From Excoecaria cochinchinensis (lineage: Eukaryota > Streptophyta > Magnoliopsida > Malpighiales > Euphorbiaceae): 64,000 nt of DNA. This document shows positions 37,338 to 49,890 of the stretch, piece after piece. How positions within the stretch are numbered: the stretch's first letter is position 1; each line of letters begins with the position of its first letter. The notes beneath the pieces are model-generated. The model had not been told where the DNA came from, ran no database searches, and was given only the letters and a program-made list of their open reading frames with translations. The stretch spans positions 4,138,501 through 4,202,500 of the forward strand of contig CANTUQ010000008.1 of NCBI GenBank assembly GCA_947683425.1, given 5' to 3'. A program made the position numbers and the translations under genes.

Positions 37338-38610
37338 ATGGCCGATTCATCGAGGGAGGCAAATGCTACCAGGGCCTTGATAGCTGAAGAAGTGGGTCGA
37401 AGGTTCGAAGAATTCGAGAACCGGGTGATGGCCATGATGGTCGCAATGGCTCAACCAGCTGCACCACAGAACCTGGCGCCTCCTCCCATGAGACAAAATG
37501 AACAGGAGGAGGCCAGAGAGGATCAGTCGGAGGATGTACGTCCACCACCAGTAAACCTAGGGGCTGCCACGTCAGGAGGGCAAAAGAGAGAAGTAGCCCA
37601 TAAAATGGAAGAGGACCTAGAAGGAGATGAATATGGAGAACCCCTGTCAGTTAGAAGGAAAGCACCCTAGACAGAAGATACCATCTGGAAGAAAATGGAA
37701 GAAAAGTTTGAGGCAATGGCTAAGATGTTGACAAGGGGTCGAGAGATGAACCCCGAAGACAAAGAGCTGAATGGAGAAGATCTAATCCCCTTGAACTTTA
37801 AGATGCCTGATATCCCGAAATTTGATGGCACATCGGACCCCACCGCACACATCAAGCAGTACTCTTTGATAATAAAAGGTACCACACTAACAAGGAGGCA
37901 GAAGGTAGAATACTTCTGTTTAAGTTTAACAGGTCCTGCGATGGGCTGGTATCACGGACTGGATCGAAGAACAAAAGAAGACTAGGATCTGCTGACGGAG
38001 GAGTTCCTCCAGCAATATGACTATAGTACAAGGATGGAGGTCACTCTGAAAGATCTAGAGTTACTACAACAAAAGCCGAACGAGTCATTCCATGAGTACT
38101 TGACCCGATGGAGGAACCAGGTAATAAAGATGAAGAAGAGGCCGGACACTCCAGACCAGATTAGGCTATTTATTAGGAATGCCAGCCCATACTTGAAAGA
38201 TGGGTTAAAGATGAAGGAGCTGAAGGACTGGGAGTCCTTAAAAGATATAGCCATTGAAGCTGAGGCTGAGCATCTGGATAAAATGGCTAAATCTGCAAAC
38301 CTGGCCTTGGCAAACAGCAGTGGCAATGGGGGCAATACCAAGGCAGCAGAAGTCTCAACCACCGGAATGACTCCTAAACACCTCACCATCTCGGGCAAGC
38401 CTCTATCTTAGCACTTCACTCGTCTCATCAAGGAAGGGAAGTTGCAACCCTTGCCAGCTAGGTCTGCCCCAAGTCAAGGAAAGCTTAGGCACAGAACGGA
38501 TTGGTATTATGCATATCACCAGTACACAGGGCATAGGACAGACTATTATCGCCCTCTAAGAGATCGCATTCAAGAATTGGTGCCTGGCCTGAATGAAGAA
38601 AGAAAGGATT
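37338..38610 (+). pseudogene. gag pseudogene of the Tat element
   Basis: A single frame starts at ATG 37338 and continues past TAG stops at 37668-37670, 37983-37985 and 38409-38411 to about 38610. The middle has the Gag core: PDIPKFDGTSDPTAHI, then LTGPAMGWYHGLD and YLTRWRNQVIKMKKRP. Downstream, YHQYTGHRTDYYRPLRDRI is recognisable as a Cys/His motif in which cysteines appear to have become tyrosine. All three stops are TAG, consistent with C-to-T change at CAG or TGG codons. Gag would form the particle; this copy is not translatable in full. Confidence 0.85.
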
Positions 38611-38849
38611 AGAGTTGTTATAATGCTTTTCATTTTCTAAAGTGTATTCCTGAACTATGCACTTGTTTATCTTTTCTGCTTTAATAATATGGGCTTTGCT
38701 TATATATGCATTTTTATATCTTATTGCATCAAGCATAAATAATAATCATGATTAAGGCATTAGTTTAAAACACCGTTTCATTTAGTTTCAATAAATAGTA
38801 ATCTTGGTTGCACCCAATTTAACTCCTGAAGCGAGATAAAATTTGAGAG

Positions 38850-39030
38850 AATTAAAACAAAAATGTCTGAAGAAGTCTTTGCCTGGACCCATGAAGACAT
38901 GCCAGGAGATAATCGTAAAGTCATCAAACACACCATTCCAACATACCCCGATCATGGACCGGTCAAGTAGAAGTTCAGAAGACCCAGGCCGGAGGCAGAA
39001 AAGGTCAAAAGGAAGAATCCACAAGCAGAG
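38850..39030 (+). pseudogene. Remnant of pol: start of reverse transcriptase region
   Basis: One frame reads EEVFAWTHEDMPG, then IPTYPDHGPVK, a stop, and KFRRPRPE, typical of the segment just before the RT core in Tat-lineage pol. The RT core itself is missing. Confidence 0.7.
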
Positions 39031-39439
39031 ATGAAGCTAAAATTTTTGGTCGGAGTTCAAAGCCGGACTTAGTTGGTCAATGCTATCCCAAGTCAAGAAG
39101 AGAAGGGGTACGTGTATGTGTAAACTATCAAGATTAGGACAAAACTTATCCTCGGAAAAGAACAAGGAAAAAGAGGATAAAAAGGAAAAGAACAAAAAAC
39201 AAGTACAGACAAAAAAAAAAACAAAAAAAAAGATAGAAGGAAAACATCGTGGGGGCAAGTTTTGCCCAAATCCTGTTGATTTGTACATGTCCGTATCCTG
39301 CCATTCTTCTTGGTTGCTAAAAGGAAAAGGAAAGCGCTGATCTGCAAACCATCTACCCGTTTTATCTGCATGAAGGGTATACTATACAAGCAACAAGTTG
39401 ATGAATGAGGAAGGAGTTAAGAGACAGAAGAAATCCAAG

Positions 39440-39960
39440 CCAAAATTTGCACGACCTATATGAATGGTTTAATGCTGGCAGAAAAGATCATGAAAAAGGA
39501 TTGGGCAGAGAAATGACCCTTTTGCACTTCGAGGCTAGAGAGCCACCATTGAAACCTTTACAAGAGTCATCTATTATTCCTCGACATAGGGGGCAGAAGC
39601 AGTATGGCCGATAGATGTAAAGCTCAAATTCTTAAGAACAGTCATGGCCAAAATTTGGAAGCCGACAGGGCACAGCAGCGGCAGCAGCAATCGAATAAGT
39701 CAGACAAAGACACATCATGGGATTATCGCCACGGTCAGATCCATCAGAAAACACTCTGCTTGATCATTTGGAAAGACGGCCAGAAAGCGTCCGATGAAGG
39801 AGGGAGATTCAATTGTCAAGCAAATGAGACCAGGTGTTCCAGACATACGAAGTAAATTTGGGCCAATGTGAGAAGGTCCCTTTGTCTTCCAGAGATTGTT
39901 ATCCAAGAGAGCAGTAACAGACAGAACCGATCAATGTTGACAGACTCAAGAGGGTCCAGG
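39440..39960 (+). pseudogene. Remnants of pol: integrase ends
   Basis: Near 39450-39510, TYMNGLMLAEKIMKK resembles the integrase zinc-binding region. Near 39820-39930, RPGVPDIRSKFGP then EGPFVFQRLLSKRAV resembles the C-terminal end of integrase. The catalytic core between them is deleted. An A/G-rich run lies upstream at 39160-39240. Confidence 0.65.
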
Positions 39961-41921
39961 GTTAAGGGCTAAAAATCAAAATAAAAGGATAAAAACCCCG
40001 CGGGTCGAAAACTGAAAAAAGGCAGCCTTACTAAAATTGGGTGCCTCGTCAGGGTGAAAACCGAAAAAAGGCATCCTGGGCAAAAATTAGAGATTTGAGA
40101 GAAAATGTTCAATCAAGAAAACCCGAGAGGGCTGATTGATAATAGGAGTCGGGTGCACCTAAGTTGTTACTCATTAAAACTAAATAAAATTAGTGTTTTG
40201 TAATCACATGTCTAGTCATGGTCATTCTTGTTGCTATATGGTGCATAGAGATAGAAATGCATGCATAAACATGCAATTAGACGGTTAAGAGAAACCTGTT
40301 GCAGGCATAAGGACATACACTGGAGCAATTATCAAAGCAATAATAATGATTTTTCATGTGACAAATCCTCCTCCTACCCCTTAAATGACAAAAAAAAAGA
40401 AAGCCGTTAGAGATGAAAACCGTGACTGGCTCTCTAAGCAAAAATTAGGCCAGAGGGCAGGATGAAAACCTGGGAACAGGCAGTCTGTCCTTCAAAAAAA
40501 ATGAAAATGAAGAAAAAGCCGCTAGAGTGGGTTGGTTCCATTCCAGGCAAAAGTTAGGCATAGGGTTATGTGAAAATCTCCAAAGTGACGCATTTCCCGC
40601 TAAGAAAAGTTAGTGTGAAAATCCACAAGGGACGCACTACCTTTAAAACAATGATTTTTGAGGCCTGGAGCGATAAGGCGGCATCACTCCGAATGACTTC
40701 CCTTTAGACAGATGCCGTATAATGCAGGACTTAATTCAGAGTGCTAGGGGCAAAGTGCTTATTGACCGGGGGGCAAAAATGTGCACGAGGCAGTTCTCTT
40801 TGAAAAGATTATGGGTTAGAGTCCATAAAGCCAAGACAACGCTTTTCTAGATCCTTGGGGGCATCAGACAATGTGAGCAGCCGAGCAGCACCCTCAATGA
40901 ATCCCTTAACCATCTGGGATGTGATCTATTCATTTTGCATGTCACATGCATGTCACGTGCATTTAGTCTTTTACACGTATAGATATGCACACACAATTCT
41001 TGTACACTAATCCTTTGCTTATGTCTCGTGTATATAGCTTTACGTGTATATTTCACACCCGTGATTCCATACGCACACACAATCTTTTGTATATGTTGCT
41101 GTGCACATGACTTAGAAGGACGGGTCCGAATAGACCTCATGAGCAAGGATGGTCCAAAGGACGGATTCAGCTCGACATGATCGGCCACTGTATCCGGCCT
41201 AAAATCAAGTAAATATGTACAGAGGTGAAACGCCTAAAAGAATAAGCCTATCCGGGCACACCATGCTAAAGGCAATTAGGAATCGCACAAATTTACAGAA
41301 AAGAAGATCCTTTGAGAAGCCGAACTACCCATAAATACTTTAGTTAGAGGCAATCAGATGCGAAAGTGGGCCGAGGTACAGTTTCAGCTCTGCATCGGCG
41401 CTCATCCACGCCAAACAATCACATCAAGATGAAGTCCTCACAAGAGAAGAATCTCAAGGACCTACTCCCAAGAGGGAAAAGAATAAGCCTTTCCATGCAC
41501 ACCATGCCAGGAGCGAACATGTAAGTTTTTTCTGTCATAAGAGGCACGCTCACACACGTCACACAATAAGTGTATAAAATCCAAATTTAAATGTGCAAAA
41601 TCTCAAGCAAAAATAAATTTCTCGAGCAACAACAACAACAAAGACAAACAAAGCAAAATAACAAAACAAAAATAAGAAGATATTTTCAAGGCCTTGAAAA
41701 TCCAATATACTGTAAAAATTCGAATGCATCCAAAGTGTAAAAATTCCAAGAAAGAAAATTCCAAAACAAAAACAAAAACAGAAAAATTACCAAAGACATG
41801 GAAACCTATCCGCCTGCGGGCAAGCAACCAAAACCTCAAATAATAATTTTCCTCTGAGGAGGCTCAAACATAATTTTCTCTCTGGAGGCTCGACATCAAA
41901 GTCTCCCAGTGAGCATCAAAG
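39961..41921 (+). other. 3' spacer of the Tat element, non-coding
   Basis: No gene is supported. Phrases such as GAAAACCGAAAAAAGGCA recur near 40000-40070, and related GATGAAAACC sequences recur to about 40620. An open frame on the minus strand at 40847-41188 has no recognisable domain. Confidence 0.6.
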
Positions 41922-42243
41922 TCTCTTTGGAGCATTATCTTTAAGACCTTTTTAAGGCATTCTCAGTTTCTTTGGAGCATTATCTTTAAGACCTTTTGTA
42001 AGGCATTCTCAGTCTCTTTGGAGCATTATCTTTAAGACTTTTTTTAAGGCACTCTCAGTCTCTTTGGAGCATTATCTTTAAAACCTTTTTTAAGGCATTC
42101 TCAGTCTCTTTGGAGCATTATCTTTAAGACCCTTTTTAAAACTTTCTCAGTCTCTTTGGAGCGTTATCTTTAAGACCTTTTTTAAGGCATTCTCAGTCTC
42201 TTTGGAGTATTATCTTTAAGACCTTTTCTTAAGGCTTTCTCAG
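41922..42243 (+). repeat. Seven tandem units, ~46 bp, in the Tat 3' spacer
   Basis: Units begin CTCTTTGGAGCATTATC at about 41922, 41967, 42013, 42059, 42105, 42151 and 42198 and end in GGCATTCTCAG-like sequence. Such arrays before the 3' LTR are common in Tat/Ogre elements. Confidence 0.92.
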
Positions 42244-42379
42244 TCTTTTCGGAACATCAAGTTATTTTCAAAAAAAGTGTACCAAATCCCTTAATCTTGA
42301 GATGATCCGAGAGGTGGGTTCAGCTTAACCTTATCAGAAACTGCCCAGAAAAGCAAACCTCTTCATTCACGTTATGCCG

Positions 42380-42775
42380 AGGGCAATCAGGCCAGGACGA
42401 GGCTAACAGATCACAAGCGATAGAATATATCGTAAACAAAGGTTGTAGTCAGAGAGTACTACATCTCACAGACACCGTGCAGGCCGGGACGAGGCTAGCG
42501 GATTAACAGCGATAGAACAGATCGCAACAAAAGATGCAGTTAGACAACACTTCACCTCACACCGCGCAAGCTGAGATGAGGCTAGCGGGATAGACCAGCC
42601 ACCGTGCATGCCGAGACAAGGTAGCGGGGCACCAGCAATAGAGCAGATAGCAACGGGATTGGGGTTAGAGGACACCACATCTCACAGACGACGTGCAAGC
42701 CGACCGGAGGCGAGCGGGACAATGCGATAGAAAAGATTGCAAACGAGCCACAGTCGGATAGCACTATAGCTCGAT
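42380..42775 (+). repeat. Degenerate tandem array, ~90-100-bp units, in the Tat 3' spacer
   Basis: Four to five diverged copies share GCCGGGACGAGGCTAGCGG, GCGATAGAACAGATCGCAA and CATCTCACAGACACCGTGC-like segments. It follows the 46-bp array after about 130 bases. Confidence 0.8.
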
Positions 42776-42885
42776 GGTAACAATTCGCAACACTCCACGC
42801 GGCAAAAAGGCAATGGCTGCCTCAGGTACGCATCTCTTTCCTTCTTCTCTAAATTTTGGCTAATCCAGGCACTAGTACACTAGTT

Positions 42886-42905
42886 TTCCCAAAATTGGGG
42901 GCAAC
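42886..42905 (+). promoter_or_regulatory. Polypurine tract of the Tat element
   Basis: AAAATTGGGGGCAAC directly precedes the TGTAGATACC start of the 3' LTR. Confidence 0.7.
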
Positions 42906-45900
42906 TGTAGATACCGGGTCCTGAGACAGCCCAGATCAGAGTTACCCAATGATGATAAAATGCCTTGTCACAGGCAAAAATGGTAAAAGTGGTGATTTTC
43001 TTATAAAATTTGCATTTTGGAGTGAAAAATAAAAAATAATAAAACATATTTTAAAAATTAGTTCTGAAAAATGGGGGTTTAAGATTATAGTATTTTTAGT
43101 CAATTTAAAATTTAAAAAAAAAAATCGGATCGCGAGTGTCGGGCGCGCCTGCGGCAGCTCGCGGGCGCCCAGCGAGCGCAAAGGCGACGCGCAGTGTCGC
43201 CAATGATGCGCGCGCACTGCGCCCCGCACAGCGCGCGGTATCGCACCTCCAACGCCCGTCACTCTATAGCGACGGGCGTCTCTACTCCTAGGCGTCTTTA
43301 TTCCTAGCCGTCGCTAAAGGGTCTGATTCCCCTTTTTTCGATTTTTGGACCTAAAAATCAGTTTTTTATCCCTTTTTTCAAGGTTTTAATGGATTTTTTC
43401 TTTTTTTAAAAAAAATTAAAATAGATAATATCTGATTTAATTAAGTTTTATCCCTTTAATTAATATTATTTTCCTATTTTCTTCATATAAAAAGAATGAG
43501 ATGAAAACCTAAAGGGGGATTTTTCTAGGGTTTTTTGCTCTTCATTTTTTCTCTTCTTCTTCCTCTCAAACTAAAAAAAAAATTCCAAATTTTTTTCCAC
43601 CAAAAAAGGACAAAAATTCAGTTCATCTTTTTCACTTTTTTCCAATAAAATTTCTTCTAAACATATATTTAGAAAGAGTTTTGTTGGTTGATTTAATTTT
43701 TGAGGCAAATATAACAATTATTTGCTCTCAAAATTCCTTTTTTCCTTCTTTATTTGTGTTCAATTAAATTTTTTTTTCATTGATTTTCTTTTGAATCTCT
43801 TTTTGATGGAAAATTAATTTTGATACAAATAAAGTAAGTGTTTGTTATCAAAATCTAATTTTTTCCATTTTATTTTCTAAAAATATTTTATTTTGAGATA
43901 AACCAAATCATTTTTCTTTAATTTTAATCAATAAAAATCTTTTTTTTTTATCAAAATCATTTCTTTAGGCAAATAAATCAATTCGTTGCTCTTAAAGAAT
44001 TTTTGATCATTTTTTATCTTATTTCTTTCTTGGAATAAAATTCCAACATTTTCATCATATTACACTCTAAGATTGCAAATCATCAAAAAAAAAAATCGAT
44101 CATCATTTTACTTTCATCGAATCCGAAACTCTGAGAGTAAACATTTTGTGCTTATTCTTTCTTTTTATTATTTTTGTTCATATTTAATTTATTCATGTAT
44201 ATTTTTATTAACTTCATTTATTTATTTATTTTATTTATTTCAGATTTGTTTTATTTAACTTGTTTATATATGATTTTATTCTTATTCATGTATATTTTAT
44301 TGTTTTCATTATCATTTTTATTATTTTCATTTATTTATTCGTTTATTCTATTGCTTTTATATTTCTCTCATTTAATATGTTTATACATCATCTTATTTTT
44401 TTTCATATGAATATTGATTTCTTTTAATTACTAACATGTAAATAATTCATTTTGCTTTGATTTCTCATTATTTTTAACATGTAATTAATAAATTCATTTT
44501 AATTGATATTTTTCACCATGTAAAGGTTTTATATTAATTGGGATATATCAATTAGCCATGCCATTTATTTAATCATTTTTTTATTCTTTTCCATTGTCAT
44601 TATCATATATTTAATATTTTGTTCACTTATTTATTTTCATCATCCTCTTATTCATTTTTATCATTCTTTTATCATTGTTATTATTATTTATTTATTACTG
44701 TCTATTCATTTTTCATTATTATCATGTTCATATTTTTACATATTAATTCATTAACATGTATTTTATTCCAATCACATCATTTAATTCATTTGTCATTTAT
44801 AATGCATTTTTCTCATTTATTTCCAATTGCTAACATGTTAATTAATTTGTCGTCTTGATATTATTTCATTTTATCTCATTTTATTTTATCTTATCATTTA
44901 TTTTATATTTAATTGATTTTAATTGATTAAATTACTAACATTATTTTATTTGTGTTTTATTTTATTTCACATCTCATTTTTTGCTTGGTCATTTTTGCGA
45001 GCACACGGGGAGATCCAGGAGACTCGTTTGGATTAAATATTCATTTTCTTTATTTGTAATATTTTATTTACTTGGATTTTCATTTATTTTTGCCATGTAA
45101 TTTTCTTATAAAACTGTTTACTTTAGGCACGCTAGAAAGAAAATCACAAAGCATTTTTATTAATTAATTTGGAATTTTTTCTAAATAAAAATGGGACCAA
45201 TGTCTCAATTTTCTCCATCCAAAATAAAACCATCACATCAAAATTGTTTTATAATAAATATGCACGCGATGACCAATGTCCTCATCATTAATGAATATCC
45301 CGTTTTATGCATGTTTTGTATCTTATTTACAATGGGGGTTGTATTCCGCCCCTAATATTGTTGTAATTTACTTTTGGATGCTTTATTTTTTAATCTTGCC
45401 TTTATTTTCCGTTTATACGTGAATGATTATGCCTTTAATTAATTGCATCACGTGGAAAGTTGGTGAAACAATAAATTCAAAACTCAATTATAAAATTAAC
45501 CAAGATATGAATAAATGAGAAGTCCCGAACCTACTATGGTCTTAGGCTCAATGAGGTTAGAGGACCATTTCAGTGTCTTATTGGAATGAGACCTCCAAAA
45601 TATCTCTTGTTGCCCACCAAAAGGCTCAACACGAACAATCCTAGGCTCCACGGGGTTAGAGAGTCATTCCAATGTTCTATTAGGGTGATATCTCCAAGAT
45701 TCCTCCGGTTTGCCCAAAATGGATATATATGCGCCGTTTTAAACTCGCTGAAGCTAGACGACCCTTTCCAATGTTTTATTGGGTGGCGACTCCAAGAAAC
45801 CTCCTTGTTGCTTAATATAGACGCACTTGTAAATACCTTACAAGTTTTAATGAATCCCATCCCGATCGCCCTAAAAGCAGGCCTTCGGGGCACCCCGGGG

Positions 45901-45916
45901 TTCGGCGCACGTCACA
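42906..45916 (+). repeat. 3' LTR of the Tat element (3011 bp)
   Basis: It starts TGTAGATACCGGG, ends GGCGCACGTCACA, and aligns with 33290-36262. Small differences include extra bases in the GC-rich island. Confidence 0.93.
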
Positions 45917-45921
45917 CTTAC

Positions 45922-46307
45922 TAATTTGAGTCACTATCCACTTAAGAGCTTTTTCTTCCTTTCTTCCATGAATTACATTAGTTTAGGGTAAATTAAGGAT
46001 CTTAGCTTAGTATTATAGGGTTAAGGGGTTAGAGATGTGAAAAGAGAGATTTGTGAGTTAGAAAAGATGAAAATGGATGAGAGAATGGAGGAGGGAGAGA
46101 AATTCGGCCAAGGAAGAAGAAAATGGGTGTACTTTTATTTCTAGAATATTCCATGCGCACACATATGTATTTCTATGTATAAATGAAGGATTAGGATGAG
46201 TTTGTGCACTATTCCATCTAAGGGGCTCTCAAATTTTTCATTTTTCTTTTTCATTTCTTTTATTCTTTTTATTTTAAATGGATGGTCATGATCTTCTCAT
46301 TCATTAT
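45922..46307 (-). repeat. Probable minus-strand Tekay-like LTR, part 3
   Basis: On the minus strand it contains TTTCTTCTTCCTTGGCCGAA, like the CTTCGGCC and TTCTTC-rich patch of the Tekay LTR near 5597-5640. It is cut by CACTA D at 46308, so the LTR's other end is not seen. Confidence 0.5.
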
Positions 46308-46745
46308 CACTACAAGAAAATCATGTTTTAGCGTAGGAAAATTATGAAATAACTACTGAAAAAATTCTCGTCGCTAAAAAAGAGGCAAATATCATTGACT
46401 GTTTATACCGATGGAAATTAGCGATGGAAAACCAAAATCGTTTCTAAATATGGCACTAAATAATCACGGCAACAATTGCTATTGGAATTAGCGACGGCGA
46501 TTTGTTTCCATCGCTAAACTTTAGCGATAGAAAGCATATGCCATCACTAATTAGCTATGGAATAGTCTTTTCGTCGCTAATTAGCCACAAAATATGCTTT
46601 ACGTCGCTAATGTGGATCCAAGTATTCTTGGCAGACATTTCCACGTACATTAGCGATGGCAATAACGTGTCCATCGCTAAATTTTAGCTACGAAAAGAAT
46701 ATAGCGACGGAATATTCTTCCTGTTGCTAAAAATCCTATATGTAT
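46308..46745 (+). repeat. Terminus and subterminal repeats of CACTA D
   Basis: Repeated TTAGCGACGG and CGTCGCTAA, with many diverged copies such as TTAGCGATGG, in both orientations. Confidence 0.82.
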
Positions 46746-46754
46746 TAAAAAAAA

Positions 46755-47210
46755 AAAAACTCCCTTTTTCTCCCTCCCTCCCTCTTCCCCCCTCTCTCTC
46801 TCTCTAGCTACACGCAGATCTACTCCGCCTGCCTTTGTTGCACTCGTCACTCGCCTCGGGCACTATGGCCCTTGCCCTTGCACGTCCCAGCCACGGGCCC
46901 TCACATAGATTTGCTCCGCCCGTCGCTGCCGTGCTCACCCCCTCGCCATCACGCTTGCCCCTACCTCACGCACTATGGCCTTGGCCCCCTGCGTGTCCCA
47001 GCCATTAGCCCTCACGCATATTTTCTCCGCCGGCTGCTGCCGTGCTCACCCCCTCGCTGCCACGCTCGCCCCCGCCTCATGCACTGTGGCCCTTTCCCCT
47101 TGCGCGTCCCAACCGCTAGCCCTCGAGTAGATCAATCGTCCCTCGCTTTATGCTACTCTACTTGTCATTGCCTTCTCCCTCGCCACCATCGACTTTATTT
47201 GACGGTCAGT
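46755..47210 (+). repeat. C/T-rich block with ~112-bp GC-rich tandem repeats (CACTA D)
   Basis: After a CTCCCTCCCTC and CTCTCTCTC run, about three diverged copies of a ~112-bp GC-rich unit follow (around 46826, 46913 and 47025). They share CCGTGCTCACCCCCTCGC, GCACTATGGCC and GCGTCCCAGCC. The open frame across it (46872-47294) reflects this repeat and is not credited as a gene. Confidence 0.75.
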
Positions 47211-48789
47211 TGCCTTTTTCTGTTTTTTTTTCTTTTTTCAGTAATTTTTTTTATTTGTGGTTTTTCTGTATTTTTTGGCTTGACATGTTATTAGTTGGAA
47301 TTTATAAGCCATTTGTGTCTGTATTGGAGCAAAAATAAGTTAAAAATTGTAGATCTGTGAACCCTGAATTTGTTTTCCTTTCTCATGTCATTCTTCTTGC
47401 AGTGGAAGTTTAGTCTTCACCCTAGTTTGCCCACTTTCTAACATGTCAAGCCATAAAATTGGAAATATACATGTAATGCATGAAAAAACTCGTTTAATGT
47501 CTGATTTTTTTCTTTCATAGATTCCTCTCTGTGTGTTTATTAGTATCAATGATGCATGAGAATTCGAATGATCTTAATTTCCGCATTGCACTTATCATTC
47601 AGAAACATTTTAACACTGCCACTTATTGCACAAAACACACTCATATACAAAGTCATTTTCTTTCTGTCTATCATTTTGCATATTCTGTATTGGCCGAATT
47701 GTGATTCGGACATTTTTCAATCTTATTGCTGTGATTCATGGGATTAATACCCCAAAAGAATTAAATATGTGTTTGACTAATTATAATGCTCCAGCTAGTG
47801 TAACAACTAAGTTTTTTAGGGGTTTAGTTTGTGCATGTATATGTGTTCTCTTCTATATCACTAGTGGGAGCATATTAATTTTTTCCAGCATTGTGAAATT
47901 CGATTTTCATTGTGGGAATACATTGGATTTGTGTAATAGTGTGAAGTTCTCTTTTTATGCTTTTTCTTTCCTGAAATGATGGAATAATGTATAACAAAGC
48001 CTATTTTGTGTAATTGTTAAGTAATTTTCTTAGAAACAAAAGGACATTTATTTTCTGGTTTGCTTGATCAATTTTATTGAAATTGAAGCTGAGGAATAGT
48101 TGAAGAGTTTTGCAGTTTCAGATTCATTTGTTTATGGAACATTAATAAACCATCATGAAGTGATCTTATTGGATAATCAATGTGCTGGTAAGAGTGAAAG
48201 CAAACACCAATTATAAGATAGAAGAGTTGTCAATATCATCTATCAGGGACTTTGGACACTCTCTTGGTGAGTACTGGATTGCTTGGTTTCTATTTCTTGG
48301 TAAATCTACCAATATTTAATTGCCTAGAGTGTTATTTTTTGCCTAAGTTACTCTGATGTGTATTTGTCTCCGTAGTGTGGAAATAATTCACAACAAAATG
48401 CTGCTAAGATACTTGAAGAAGTTTGGAGGTAAACTAATAAACAACTATTGAAGTTCCTTCACAATTTTATTTTTGTTTTTCGTCTTGATCCATTCACCAT
48501 ATATTAAAGGAGTGTATATCTTGGTTAGTTCAACTACTTTCACGAGTGAGCTAATATTGACTATATGTATTAGAGCTGTTATATTCATTAATTCTATTAT
48601 TTGGAGCTGATTCTTATTGCACTATATGTATAATTAATAATATTTCATATTTCATGTCTCTGTTCCACACAAAACATTGAGACAACTATTTTATTTTGAT
48701 TTATATGTGGTTAATATTCATGAGTTATTGCTTTACTTTCATCATAATCTATGAGATAAGCTCTTACGTTGAAAATTAAGCTACCGCTG
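47211..48789. other. Interior of CACTA D, nothing recognised
   Basis: AT-rich sequence with short open frames only. No match to transposase or other families could be recognised by reading. Confidence 0.5.
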
Positions 48790-49370
48790 CACTACAAAAA
48801 AAAAAACCTTAATTAGCGACTAAAATTAGCGACGGACATATTTTCATCACTAATTATGGACGAATTAGCGATTGTTTTCAAAATTAGTCGTGAAAATTCA
48901 TTTTGGCAAATTTAGCGACGGAATAGTGACGAAAAAAGGAAATAGTTGCTAAATTTTGGCAACAATTTATAGCACCTTTTTTGCGACTAAATTAGCGACG
49001 GAATAATTTGTCGCTAAAATAGTGACGGCAACATTGGTCGCTAAATTTGAAGGCAATTTTAGCACCTTTGTTTGCGACTATTTTAGTGACTAATTCTGAT
49101 TGTCACTAATTTTGCGACTAATTAGCGACTGATTTTCTGTTGCTAAAAAATTTTTAAATTTTTTAATTATGAAAATAATTTTCAGAAATTGAAGTGATAC
49201 TTTAGCGACGGAATAACGACAAAAAATCTATCTATTTATTTTTATTGAAATATTTTAGCGACGAATTATTGTTGTCGCTAATTTAGTCGCTAAAAAGTTT
49301 TTATATTATATAAATTGTTTATTTTGAGTTTAATTTTTTCAAAGAGGAAGGTAGAAAGACAGAGAATGGA

Positions 49371-49859
49371 GGAAAAGAAAAATGGGAAGAGGGAGAGGGA
49401 GCGCGAGACAGAGGGGTAGGAGAGAATCTCCACCGTCGCCAGCAACGCCCGATGCCTCTGCTGCCGCGGCCAGACACGACGCCACCTCTCCGCTCATTCG
49501 TCGTCTCCTTCGCCTTCACTACCTCTATTTGCGATTTTCTCTCTCCACGAGACTGGAGCTGCTTCTGCATTTTTCAGTCAACTCCAGTGTCGAGTTGTGG
49601 CGCGAACAGCACTGCTGGACTCCTGGTGAGCATGCGCTCCTTCCGGTACTCGCCAGTCACCCTCACTCGCCGGCAAATGGGAGATCGAAAAAGGGAAGCT
49701 GAGACATTCCGACGGCGAATCCGACAAAACGACACGATGTATGGGTGTGAGTCCACCGGCGATGGATTTTGGGTGGCCTGAGTTTCATGTCGGTAGTGGT
49801 GATATCTCTCCGGAGAAGCTTTGGCGAGGCTCCGGCAACCGGTGACCAGCGAAGGATTA

Positions 49860-49860
<1 letters not shown>
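49371..49860. other. GC-rich block of CACTA E
   Basis: It begins A/G-rich (GGGAAGAGGGAGAGGGAGCG) and continues as mixed GC-rich sequence. A donor-like TCCTGGTGAGC lies near 49622. It parallels the first-exon block of element B. Low-complexity open frames in it are not credited. Confidence 0.5.

Positions 49861-49889
<29 letters not shown>
49861..49889. repeat. (AAT)n microsatellite
   Basis: About nine AAT units, directly visible. Confidence 0.9.

Positions 49890-49890
<1 letters not shown>

Larger units (their letters stand above)
33290..45916 (+). mobile_element. Tat/Ogre-lineage Ty3-gypsy element, complete ends, 12.6 kb, duplication CTTAC
   Basis: Two LTRs of about 3 kb (33290-36262 and 42906-45916) flank an internal region with a primer site, a gag with stops, small remnants of pol, a long spacer with two tandem arrays and a polypurine tract. 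The 5-bp flanks 33285-33289 and 45917-45921 are both CTTAC, so the insertion is complete. Most of pol is deleted, so it is non-autonomous and degenerate. Lineage is inferred from the primer site, large size, LTR type and 3' spacer arrays. Confidence 0.94.

Noticed and set aside
40847..41188. 113-codon minus-strand frame in the Tat 3' spacer, considered as an antisense ORF
   Set aside because: Some Tat-lineage elements do carry extra antisense ORFs, but no conserved feature could be recognised and the composition looks non-coding.
41922..42243. CRISPR-like or regulatory array
   Set aside because: Units are directly tandem with no unique spacers; a simple minisatellite of the Tat spacer.
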